Below are positions 1-6,021 of a stretch of DNA of 9,435 nt, one piece after another. Position 1 is the stretch's first letter, and every line of letters starts with the position of its first letter. The translations under genes were made by a program, and so were the position numbers. Origin of the DNA: Nitrospira defluvii (GTDB taxonomy: Bacteria; Nitrospirota; Nitrospiria; Nitrospirales; Nitrospiraceae); the NCBI GenBank assembly GCA_016199015.1, contig JACQHN010000240.1, positions 1 through 9,435 on the forward strand. Direction: 5' to 3'. The notes under the pieces were generated by a model. The model searched no databases and had not been told where the DNA came from. It was given only the letters and a program-made list of their open reading frames with translations.

Positions 1-1665
1 ATCCTGGACGAGGCGAGCGCCAAGGGCCTCCGGGTCTGTGCCGGCCACCAGCTGCTCTATGAACCGCCCACTCGGGTGCTGACCCAGTACTTGCCCGCGA
101 TCGGCCGGGTCGTGCATGTCGAAAGTTATTTTTCCTTCCGAACTGTCCGCCATGCACCAGGCGGCCGCAAGGTCCTCCGCGCCGACCATCAGCTGCTCGA
201 CATCCTGCCGCACCCGGTCTATCTGCTGCTGCAAGTGTTGGAACAGGCCGGCGAAGGCCGCACTGAACTGCTCTCGCTGGAGGTGAGTCAGGCGGGAACG
301 GTGCACGCCCTCGTGCGACGTGGTGGAGTGACCGGCGCCTTAATAGTGACTCTGGAAGGTCGTCCCGTCGAGAGTTATCTGCGGGTGATCGGGCGTAACG
401 GATCCTTATTTGCCGATTACGTGCGCAGCACCACGCAGCGGGCCATCGGTCCCGGCTCGTCCGGCATCGATAAATTATTTGCGCCCTATCGGCAGGCCTG
501 GCAGCTATTGACCGGCACGACGTCGGCCATGGCCGGCCGCTTTCTCAAGAGCCAGCGGAGTTATCCGGGACTGACCGAACTCTTTTCCGCCTTCTACGAG
601 TCGGCACGCAGCGGTGGCCCGTCGCCCCTGTCTCCGGAAAGTTTGCTGGAGACCGTGCGCATCTGTGAGCGGGTGGCCCAAGCCCTCAAGGTAGGGGAAG
701 CCAAGGCGTTGGCTGCGGCGGCGCCGAAACCCGTCGATAGCCGGGGTGTGCTGGTGACCGGTGGTACGGGGTTTCTGGGGAAAGAAATCGTGCGCGCCCT
801 GCTCTTGCGCGGACGTCCTGCCCGCGTGGTGGCGCGGCGCGAGCCTTCCCCTTGGGAGCGGATTGCCGGCGCGGAATATGTGATGGCCGATGTGGCGACA
901 GGAGTGGCGACACATCTTTTCAAGGGCGTGGATACGGTCATTCATGCGGCGGCAGAAACCGCCGGCGGCTGGCCTGAGCATCAGCGTAACTCGTTAGATG
1001 CGACGGAGCACATGGTCCGAGGAGCCGCAGCGGCCGGCATCGCGCACTTCGTCCATGTCAGCAGTCTGGCGGTGTTGGCGCAGGGGGACGGTCGCCCCAT
1101 CGGCGATGACCATCCGTTGGAGCCGGACAGCAAGGGGTCCGGGCCCTATGTCTGGGGAAAGCTCGAGTCGGAACGGCTCGCGGTGCAGTTGGGGAAGGAA
1201 CTCGGCCTCTCCGTGAAAGTCATTCGCCCCGGCGCCCTGGTAGACTATCGCGACTTCGACCCGCCAGGGCGTCTGGGAAAACGATTGGGCAACATCTTCG
1301 TGGCTGTCGGCTCGTCGAGCGACCGTCTTGGAGTCGTGGATGTCGGGTTTGCCGGTCGATTTCTCGGCTGGATGACGGACGCCTGGGACAGTGTGCCGAC
1401 GCCTTTGAATCTGCTCGATCCCGTCTCGCCGACCAAGCGAGAACTCTTGGATCGTCTTCGGCAGGCCAATCCCGACCTGACTGTGGCCTGGCTCCCAAGG
1501 ATGGTGCTCGTGCCGCTCTCGTGGCTGGCGACGTTGGTGCAAAAGGTGCTGCGTCCCGGTAAGCCGGCCATCGACGTGGCCAAGGTGTTCAGCGTATTGC
1601 CCTATGACACGTCCGGTATCGCCAAGCTTGTCCCCCATGTCGATCACCTTGCCGAGAAGCAATAA
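1..1665 (+). CDS. Gfo/Idh/MocA oxidoreductase-SDR epimerase fusion protein (5' end missing)
   Basis: The frame is open from base 1, so the gene begins upstream of the window; the GTG at 76 is internal. Counting codons from base 1, codons 1 to about 230 resemble the C-terminal substrate domain of Gfo/Idh/MocA NAD(P)-dependent oxidoreductases: CAGHQLLYEPP, then DHQLLDILPHPVYLL, then a VIGRNGSLFADYV strand and a PESLLETVRICERVAQAL helix. Codons from about 248 form a second, complete Rossmann enzyme of the extended SDR/epimerase type. It has the GxxGxxG motif in VLVTGGTGFLGKEIV (about 250-264), a VDTVIHAAAET segment, a serine in VHVSSLAV (about 352-359) and the catalytic YxxxK as YVWGK (383-387). 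Two nucleotide-binding oxidoreductase modules in one chain suggest sugar or nucleotide-sugar modification in polysaccharide or lipid synthesis, but the substrate is not visible. The N-terminal Rossmann half of the first module must lie outside the window. Fold assignment is fairly secure; the pathway is unknown. Confidence 0.85.
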   Translation: MLDEASAKGLRVCAGHQLLYEPPTRVLTQYLPAIGRVVHVESYFSFRTVRHAPGGRKVLRADHQLLDILPHPVYLLLQVLEQAGEGRTELLSLEVSQAGTVHALVRRGGVTGALIVTLEGRPVESYLRVIGRNGSLFADYVRSTTQRAIGPGSSGIDKLFAPYRQAWQLLTGTTSAMAGRFLKSQRSYPGLTELFSAFYESARSGGPSPLSPESLLETVRICERVAQALKVGEAKALAAAAPKPVDSRGVLVTGGTGFLGKEIVRALLLRGRPARVVARREPSPWERIAGAEYVMADVATGVATHLFKGVDTVIHAAAETAGGWPEHQRNSLDATEHMVRGAAAAGIAHFVHVSSLAVLAQGDGRPIGDDHPLEPDSKGSGPYVWGKLESERLAVQLGKELGLSVKVIRPGALVDYRDFDPPGRLGKRLGNIFVAVGSSSDRLGVVDVGFAGRFLGWMTDAWDSVPTPLNLLDPVSPTKRELLDRLRQANPDLTVAWLPRMVLVPLSWLATLVQKVLRPGKPAIDVAKVFSVLPYDTSGIAKLVPHVDHLAEKQ

Positions 1666-1673
1666 CGTCTTTC

Positions 1674-1697
1674 CTCACACCATCATTCTTGTGTGGG
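1674..1697 (+). terminator. Weak stem-loop after the fused oxidoreductase gene
   Basis: CTCACAC (1674-1680) can pair with GTGTGGG (1691-1697) through one T-G wobble, leaving a 10-base loop, 8 bases after the TAA stop. No T-run follows, so intrinsic termination is doubtful. The rest of the 1666-1899 gap shows no gene, and I could not find a convincing promoter in it. Confidence 0.25.
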
Positions 1698-1899
1698 TCA
1701 CTGTGGAGCCTCATTCGTCCTTTGCATGAACCTATGTTAAACAAACGAAGTTATTGAAAAAGCAGGCGATATAGCCGAGAACGAAAAAGATATTCCCTCG
1801 GGGTTGATTTGAGACGTCAGAGGGGGTAAGTCTTAGTTGTATCCCACGAAACGAGCCAGCCCGCGAACAACCACCCTCACCAGCAAAAGTTGATTGATC

Positions 1900-3147
1900 A
1901 TGAATATTGGATCGAACGCGCGTCTTTTCACCATCGGTATGGCCATTCTGGGTCTCCTCGCGGGTTGTGCGGAGGACCAGCGCTGGCGTTCAGCCATGCA
2001 GGAGGGCGATAGTGCCCTGCGCTCCGGCGACTACACGCATGCCGAGGAATCGTTCGTGGCCGCTCGCAAGGAAGCGGAAGTCCTCGACCCACACGGCAAG
2101 CGCCTGGCTGAGACCCTGAGCCAGCTGGGCCAAGTGAATCGCGAGTTGGGCCGATATCCACGAGCCGAGTCACTCTTTCAGGAAGCCCTCGCTATTCGGG
2201 AACGTGTGTACGGGCCGGCCCATGCCGAGATCGCAGCAAGCTTGACAGATTTGGGTGAACTCTATCGATTGCAAGGGCTCTACGCGCAGTCGGAGGCACT
2301 CCATCAACGCGCCAGGGAAATTCGCGAAAAAGTCTTTGGCGCGGACCACAGCAAGACCGCGGAGAGTCTGAACAATATCGCCGTTGTGTATCAGGATCAA
2401 CGGCGGTTGGCTGATGCCGAGCCTGTGTTGCAACGGGCGCTCGCGATTCTCGAAAAACAGCTGGGGCCCGAACATAGCCTCACGGCTATTACACGCGACA
2501 ATTTGGCGAAATTGTACCAGGCGCAGGGACAACATGCCCGCGCTATGCCGCTCTACCAACGCGCGCTAACGATTCACGAAACGGCCTTTGCCCCCAACCA
2601 CCCGATCGTGGCGAGGAATCTGGAAAATCTTGGGGATACGTATAGGGCGCAGAACCAATACCCTCAGGCTGAAGTGCTCTATCAACGCGCGGTGAAGATC
2701 TTCAGGAAATCCCTTGGAAACGACCACGTGGATACGGCTGAAGCGATGAGTCGCTTAGGGCAGCTCTATGAGTTACAGGGACTCTATTCACAGGCGGAGC
2801 CGCTCTTCCAGCAGGCGATCGCCATTCGAGAGAAGCTGCAGGGCGCGGAGAATCCTCAGGTAGCCGGTGAGCTCAAGAATCTGGCTGGGCTGTATGAGGC
2901 GCAGAACCGGTTGGAGCAGTCTGAGGACCTCTACAAGCAGGCGCTCGGTATCTACGAGCAGGCGGTCGGGTATGATCGTGAAGTCTATGCCAAGACGCTG
3001 AAGAGTTATGCTTCTCTGTTGAGACGGAAGCAGCGGTCCGGCGAGGCCGAACGCCTCGAAGAGCGGGCCAAGGTTGTCCTGAAGCGGTTGTCGTTGGAGA
3101 ACCAGAGTCAGGGCAAGACTGCGGCTGACGTTCCTCCCGCCCCGTGA
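1900..3147 (+). CDS. Lipoprotein with kinesin-light-chain-type tetratricopeptide repeats
   Basis: This is a 415-residue protein from the ATG at 1900. A TTG two codons earlier is possible, but neither start has a clear Shine-Dalgarno site. The N-terminus is a lipoprotein signal: a hydrophobic stretch ending in a good lipobox, LAGC, with lipid-accepting Cys23. The residue after it is Ala rather than Asp, which fits outer-membrane sorting in Gram-negative cells. After one diverged TPR (about residues 28-62), seven 42-residue units run in perfect register from residue 68 to 361, with an eighth, shorter unit to about 397. Each unit shows the kinesin-light-chain/NB-ARC-associated TPR pattern: LGxLYxxQGxYxxAExLxxRALxIxE, then a GxxH-type turn. 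The tail (SQGKTAADVPPAP) is short and polar. Such superhelices bind peptides or proteins, probably as a periplasmic scaffold here; the partner cannot be read from the window. It stands alone between an unrelated enzyme and a repeat element. Confidence 0.9.
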   Translation: MNIGSNARLFTIGMAILGLLAGCAEDQRWRSAMQEGDSALRSGDYTHAEESFVAARKEAEVLDPHGKRLAETLSQLGQVNRELGRYPRAESLFQEALAIRERVYGPAHAEIAASLTDLGELYRLQGLYAQSEALHQRAREIREKVFGADHSKTAESLNNIAVVYQDQRRLADAEPVLQRALAILEKQLGPEHSLTAITRDNLAKLYQAQGQHARAMPLYQRALTIHETAFAPNHPIVARNLENLGDTYRAQNQYPQAEVLYQRAVKIFRKSLGNDHVDTAEAMSRLGQLYELQGLYSQAEPLFQQAIAIREKLQGAENPQVAGELKNLAGLYEAQNRLEQSEDLYKQALGIYEQAVGYDREVYAKTLKSYASLLRRKQRSGEAERLEERAKVVLKRLSLENQSQGKTAADVPPAP

Positions 3148-3150
3148 GCC

Positions 3151-3459
3151 TAGCAGAATGCTGAAAAAGTCCGCCAGCGGCGTTCTCGACACCCGTGAAG
3201 CGTATCTCGTTGGGGATAAGAGCGTATGGCTAATGGCGTATAGCCGGTAGCAAAGACGCACACTCTCCATTTCGGACTATACGCTATGAGCTATACGCCA
3301 TAGGCACTTTTCTTCGGACGAGAGACGAATGACGCTTCACGAACGACGAACTAAGAGGACGGCCGTTTTGAGCATCCTGCGTGGTGACCTCCTGTCCATC
3401 TCAGACGTGCCGACCAGTGAAGTTCCGTCGTGCCCCAAGAGTTTTTCCGCAGCCTGCTA
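3151..3459. repeat. Nested inverted-repeat element, likely dispersed (MITE/REP-like)
   Basis: The terminal arm GCAGAATGCTGAAAA (3153-3167) matches the reverse complement of 3366-3380 at 13 of 15 positions. Inside lie two perfect inverted pairs: CGTGAAGCGT (3194-3203) with 3332-3341, and ATGGCGTATAGC (3233-3244) with 3290-3301. The coordinate sums of the pairs (6533, 6535, 6534) are almost equal, so the 228-bp stretch 3153-3380 folds as one long interrupted hairpin. A third copy of the terminal arm, in inverted orientation, is at 3439-3459: 17 of 21 positions match the reverse complement of 3151-3171. The element may therefore extend to 3459. I see no transposase, no convincing ORF and no obvious target-site duplication. 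It begins 3 bases after the TPR gene's stop, so its RNA hairpin could also end or protect that transcript. That it is dispersed in the genome is my inference. Confidence 0.7.
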
Positions 3460-3582
3460 GAGCCTTCTGTCTCGTGTCCAGCCTGCCGGTCCGTAGACTA
3501 TCATTTCTTTTCTGTAGCGAATCTTTCAATGCCGTGTGTTCCGACGCCTCCGGCCCACGTGGCTGCTCTGTTCTATGCGCAC

Positions 3583-3609
3583 CGGGCGAAATGACACGGG
3601 CGAAATGAC
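3583..3609. repeat. 14-bp tandem duplication upstream of a promoter
   Basis: CGGGCGAAATGAC occurs at 3583-3595 and again at 3597-3609, separated by one base, giving a 14-bp period. It lies directly upstream of the predicted promoter at 3613. It may be a chance slippage duplication or a double regulator site; the sequence alone does not decide. The remainder of 3460-3582 holds no feature I can support. Confidence 0.6.
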
Positions 3610-3612
3610 GTC

Positions 3613-3641
3613 TTGAGACCCAGCGCGCAATCTCCTACACT
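3613..3641 (+). promoter_or_regulatory. Predicted sigma-70-type promoter of the 3685 lipoprotein gene
   Basis: TTGAGA (3613-3618) matches the -35 consensus at 5 of 6 positions. After exactly 17 bases comes TACACT (3636-3641), which matches the -10 consensus at 4 of 6. Transcription would start near 3648, leaving a leader of about 37 bases with an AGAGGA ribosome-binding site at 3673-3678. Confidence 0.5.
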
Positions 3642-3684
3642 GTGCCGCCATACCGGCTGCTTCGATCCACTCAGAGGAACCCCC

Positions 3685-4437
3685 ATGAATCGAATGGTAA
3701 TTGTGATTCTCGCCGTGATCGTCGTGGCTACTGGGGCTTGTGTGAGCAAGCCTCCGAAGAAGCAGTTTCAACGTCTGGCGGGAGAATTTATCTCGCCGGT
3801 CCACATCACGAAGCCGGTCGATCAACAGAGTGCGGTCATCGGCATCACCATCAACACCGACAAGTGGAGCCCCAATACAGAAGACCGGGTCTATTTGGTG
3901 AAGGTCGAGAACGAGCGTGACCTGTTCCAGGGGACCAACCTGATCCCCACGAATATTCTGGTTCCACCTCTTGGCGGCGGGGGAAGCGGCACAGTCTATG
4001 TGCAGAATGTGCCACCTGGGCGGTATGCCGCCGTCGCCTTTACTACATCAGAAAAAGGATTCGGCAAGGTGCGGGAGGTGACGCTGTTTCTGCTCCCGAA
4101 GGACATGGTGAAACAGACTGACACGACCGTCGCGGCAGGCGGCATCAGTTTCATGGGGGAGTACGATATGGGACTCTCCACGATGGTCATACAAGAGAAG
4201 GCCGCCGACGATGTGCAAATGCACTACTTCGAGGTGTTCTGGGGCAAGCCGCTGGCCCAAGTTATTGCCGACTTTCAGGTTCTCGGCACGCCGGCCTATT
4301 TTGCGGTCCATTCCGTTGCCCTGACGAAAGCGAGCCGGGATGCCAACGCCCAAGAGTGGTTTCTATCTGCTGCGAAGCGTGATCTTGAGCCAAGTTGGAC
4401 ACCCGTGATCGAACGGCGTCCAACATCGGTGAAGTAA
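3685..4437 (+). CDS. Predicted lipoprotein with a beta-rich domain, function unknown
   Basis: This is a 250-residue protein from the ATG at 3685, chosen because AGAGGA lies 6 bases upstream and a signal peptide starts there; the upstream in-frame extension to 3613 has neither. A hydrophobic helix (residues 3-16) ends in TGAC, a lipobox with an unusual Thr at -3 and candidate lipidated Cys19. The mature part looks like beta-sandwich. VIGITINTDKW and RVYLVKVEN are followed by a glycine-rich LGGGGSG loop and the turn VQNVPPGRYAAVAFTT. That turn resembles the PPGxY(x)V motif seen in carboxypeptidase-regulatory-like and DUF2846-type envelope lipoproteins. I do not recognise the specific family and no catalytic motif stands out. 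It probably forms a single-gene unit: it has its own promoter, and a hairpin follows 64 bases after the stop. Confidence 0.8.
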   Translation: MNRMVIVILAVIVVATGACVSKPPKKQFQRLAGEFISPVHITKPVDQQSAVIGITINTDKWSPNTEDRVYLVKVENERDLFQGTNLIPTNILVPPLGGGGSGTVYVQNVPPGRYAAVAFTTSEKGFGKVREVTLFLLPKDMVKQTDTTVAAGGISFMGEYDMGLSTMVIQEKAADDVQMHYFEVFWGKPLAQVIADFQVLGTPAYFAVHSVALTKASRDANAQEWFLSAAKRDLEPSWTPVIERRPTSVK

Positions 4438-4501
4438 CGCGTTAAGCTACAGCTCGTCTAATACACAACCACCGCCCGGCTTGGTACATGACTGCGCGCG
4501 G

Positions 4502-4518
4502 CTCCGTGCATCACGGAG
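4502..4518 (+). terminator. Perfect 7-bp stem-loop after the 3685 lipoprotein gene
   Basis: CTCCGTG (4502-4508) pairs perfectly with CACGGAG (4512-4518) around the triloop CAT. The following bases (TGCTCTTCTGTT) are only moderately T-rich, so it may be a weak intrinsic terminator that isolates the lipoprotein gene from the next promoter. Confidence 0.4.
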
Positions 4519-4527
4519 TGCTCTTCT

Positions 4528-4545
4528 GTTAACCAACGGTTAACC
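4528..4545 (+). promoter_or_regulatory. Pho-box-like period-11 direct repeat upstream of the plus-strand DksA-like gene
   Basis: GTTAACC at 4528-4534 recurs exactly at 4539-4545, giving an 11-bp period with a 4-base spacer. OmpR-family phosphate regulators (E. coli PhoB, B. subtilis PhoP, cyanobacterial SphR) bind heptamer-type direct repeats with this period, and cyanobacterial and Bacillus half-sites are TTAAC-like. Because GTTAAC is itself palindromic, the site can also be read as a dyad (GTTAACC-AAC-GGTTAAC). The same arrangement at two other genes in the window favours the direct-repeat reading. Confidence 0.5.
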
Positions 4546-4574
4546 TTCTCCTCAATCGCTTGTTACCTCGGACC

Positions 4575-4580
4575 TGTAAT
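4575..4580 (+). promoter_or_regulatory. Candidate -10 element of the plus-strand DksA-like gene
   Basis: TGTAAT matches the -10 consensus at 5 of 6 positions and lies within a block (GACCTGTAnTCT) conserved at the same distance from the TTAAC repeat in the paralogue, where it reads TGTACT. No good -35 precedes it, as is common for activator-dependent promoters. Transcription would start near 4587, about 30 bases before the ATG. Confidence 0.35.
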
Positions 4581-4618
4581 CTGGTGTCGACAGGGTCACC
4601 ATATAACAGGAGGGTACC

Positions 4619-5020
4619 ATGAACCTCGTACATCAAGCGTATCCGATATTTGGGTCCCGTCCGCGCCGTCCTGAAGTCTCTTCTCTTCGCCGCGAGTTGC
4701 TGAGCGCCCGAAGCGAGTTGTTGCTGCAAGCCTCGAACTGGACCTCTCCGCACATTGCGCGCGAGAAGTCAGAGGATGCCCTCGAACTGGCGTACTCCTC
4801 CCACCAATGGGCTGTCGACGACCTGATCGTACAGCAGGCCTCCGCTAAACTTCGGCAAGTCGAACGCGCCTTGGACCACATGCGCGATGCCTCTTATGGC
4901 ATCTGTCGTGAATGTCGGAGCGATATCTCGTTATCACGACTCAGGCGCCAGCCTCAGGCTGTGCTCTGCACGGGCTGCGTTGAAGAACGCCTCGAACATC
5001 TGTCTGCCGATGCGCTCTAG
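4619..5020 (+). CDS. TraR/DksA-family C4 zinc-finger protein (copy 1)
   Basis: This is a 133-residue protein. The ATG at 4619 has a strong AGGAGG site (4608-4613) 5 bases upstream. Members of this family insert a coiled-coil hairpin into the RNA polymerase secondary channel and tune transcription initiation, often with ppGpp. The C4 zinc finger is intact: Cys96-x2-Cys99, 17 residues, Cys117-x2-Cys120, with ASYGIC and RLRRQPQAVLC around it. The tip position reads DALELA (residues 53-58), i.e. DxxExA in place of the DxxDxA of DksA. The spacing from the tip Asp to the first Cys is 43 residues, the same as D71 to C114 in E. coli DksA, so the second hairpin helix is full length. The N-terminal part is shorter than in DksA (151 residues). 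It is clearly paralogous to the minus-strand gene at 5487-5879, for example KLRQVExALDxMxDASYG in both. The Asp-to-Glu change at the tip may alter activity. The target promoters are unknown. Confidence 0.9.
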   Translation: MNLVHQAYPIFGSRPRRPEVSSLRRELLSARSELLLQASNWTSPHIAREKSEDALELAYSSHQWAVDDLIVQQASAKLRQVERALDHMRDASYGICRECRSDISLSRLRRQPQAVLCTGCVEERLEHLSADAL

Positions 5021-5347
5021 TCAGAGCCGCTGTGCGGTCTTGGCAGCAGAGGGCCGCAGATTTGGAAGGTGAGGAATCGGCACGGAGGCGGACTGCCTCT
5101 AGCCGGCGCACTGTGGAGAGCATCTATTCCAACGCTCCGCGGTCCTGCGCGCATAATCTGCACGTGACCTGTCAGGAGATGGTGCAAAGCCTGTTGTAGA
5201 TCCTGCCCCCTAATCCATCCGCTGACTTTTCTTAGAGCTGCCTTACGGGCCGCCAGGCGGCCGATCGGACCATAGCTTTATGGTTTAGCTTTTGCCACGC
5301 GCTCAATCCAGGTCTGTTGTCGCGCCATTTCGGCCGAGCTTGTCATG
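5021..5347. other. Non-coding gap between the convergent DksA-like genes, with possible weak terminator
   Basis: I find no supportable gene here. Two small hairpins occur: GGCCGCC/GGCGGCC (5248-5262, almost no loop) and ACCATA/TATGGT (5269-5274 with 5279-5284). The second is followed by TTAGCTTTT. Together they could end transcription from the plus-strand DksA-like gene about 250 bases downstream of its stop, but the evidence is weak. Confidence 0.35.
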
Positions 5348-5392
5348 AAAAAAAAAGTCTGTTCCTCTCCGGCTCAAGAGAGAGGAACAGAC
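5348..5392 (-). terminator. Strong intrinsic terminator for the minus-strand DksA-like gene
   Basis: GTCTGTTCCTCTC (5357-5369) and its perfect complement at 5380-5392 form a 13-bp stem with a 10-base loop. On the minus strand this is followed at once by nine T residues (A-run at 5348-5356 on the plus strand). It lies 94 bases beyond the stop of the 5487-5879 gene. The A-run is on one side only, so it acts for minus-strand transcription. Confidence 0.92.
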
Positions 5393-5486
5393 CGGGAGAG
5401 AGGTGCGGAGAGGTGGCGCAGCTCAACTCCCAATTCGCACGGGTGCTCGCCGCCGCCTCACGGTGTGGACAGTGTGTCGCATAACT

Positions 5487-5879
5487 TCACAAGCCGCCCC
5501 GGAGGAGGGTTCGTTGTTCACAGTCTCCTTGGCAGGCGACACACAGTGTTGTGTCCGGTTGCGCGCGAAGGCGAGGCAAGGGGATGTTCGTACGGCAGCG
5601 ATGGCAGGTGCCGTAGGAGGCGTCGAGCATGCGGTCCAATGCATGTTCGACTTGCCGGAGCTTGGCATAGGTCCGTTCTTGAATGAGCTCGTCGAGCACG
5701 CAGAGCCGCTCGCAGGAGGCTTGGTCGAGGATGTCGGCTGGAGTCTCCTGCACCATGGGGGAAGAAGTTCGGGACGCCAGTTGTAGCAACAGGATACGTC
5801 GGGTGCGGAGCAATTGCCGGCGGATGGATGTGAATGCCTGGGGACGTGGACGGGACTGGACGATCTGCGCAACGCTCAT
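5487..5879 (-). CDS. TraR/DksA-family C4 zinc-finger protein (copy 2, canonical tip)
   Basis: This is a 130-residue protein. I chose the ATG at 5879 because AGGAGG (5886-5891) lies 6 bases upstream, exactly as in the paralogue; an ATG at 5894 lies before that site and would place it inside the reading frame. The tip motif is canonical DxxDxA, as DILDQA (residues 49-54). The C4 finger is Cys92-x2-Cys95, 17 residues, Cys113-x2-Cys116. The tip-to-finger distance is again 43 residues, as in E. coli DksA. It should therefore be able to act in the RNA polymerase secondary channel in the DksA manner, adjusting initiation under stress. It follows ppk1 on the same strand, 142 bases away, and has its own conserved upstream block and a strong terminator, so it can be made alone or with ppk1. 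Four cysteines beyond the finger (Cys56, Cys60, Cys120 and the codon context around them) include at least three non-ligand residues absent from copy 1, which may matter for redox sensitivity. Confidence 0.9.
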   Translation of the reverse strand: MSVAQIVQSRPRPQAFTSIRRQLLRTRRILLLQLASRTSSPMVQETPADILDQASCERLCVLDELIQERTYAKLRQVEHALDRMLDASYGTCHRCRTNIPLPRLRAQPDTTLCVACQGDCEQRTLLRGGL

Positions 5880-5922
5880 GACGACCCTCCTCATCAGGGC
5901 TGAAAAATCGTTGGAGCCCGAG

Positions 5923-5928
5923 AGTACA
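5923..5928 (-). promoter_or_regulatory. Candidate -10 element of the minus-strand DksA-like gene
   Basis: On the minus strand this reads TGTACT, aligned without gaps to TGTAAT upstream of the paralogue. The predicted start near 5916 would begin a leader with a small stem (GGGCT/AGCCC, 5915-5919 with 5897-5901) just before the ribosome-binding site. Confidence 0.3.
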
Positions 5929-5957
5929 GGTCTGGAGACACAAGAAGATAATCGAGA

Positions 5958-5975
5958 CGTTAAGGAGTGGTTAAC
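5958..5975 (-). promoter_or_regulatory. Pho-box-like period-11 direct repeat upstream of the minus-strand DksA-like gene
   Basis: Reading the minus strand, GTTAACC (5975-5969) is followed 11 bp later by CTTAACG (5964-5958). The heptamers share TTAAC and the spacer is 4 bases, as upstream of the paralogue. The site lies in the gap between ppk1 and this gene, 46 bases after the ppk1 stop, so it would drive only the DksA-like gene. Confidence 0.5.
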
Positions 5976-6021
5976 AATGGCCTGGAGAGAGAGGAGCCCG
6001 GGCCTGTCTGGAATCAGCCGG

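Noticed and set aside
505..1662. Long minus-strand open frames opposite the fused oxidoreductase (505-981 and 994-1662)
   Set aside because: They are antisense to a protein with clear family motifs; their translations are rich in Arg/His/Pro, lack domain signatures and arise from high GC.
3151..3459. CRISPR array interpretation of the repeats after the TPR gene
   Set aside because: The repeats are inverted and nested, not regularly spaced direct repeats, and there are no spacers or cas genes.
3381..3608. 75-codon frame in the gap before the lipoprotein gene
   Set aside because: It overlaps the repeat-element end and the 14-bp tandem repeat, has atypical Cys/Arg/Phe-rich composition and no ribosome-binding site that I trust.
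4435..4444. Perfect palindrome TAACGCGTTA overlapping the lipoprotein stop codon
   Set aside because: Ten bases is within chance expectation for this length and there is no second copy or context to support an operator.
4585..4592. Palindrome TGTCGACA in the leader of the plus-strand DksA-like gene
   Set aside because: Short, and not conserved in the paralogue's leader.
5880..5894. ATG at 5894 as start of copy 2 of the DksA-like gene
   Set aside because: It would put the AGGAGG ribosome-binding site inside the coding region; the ATG at 5879 has the same spacing as in the paralogue.
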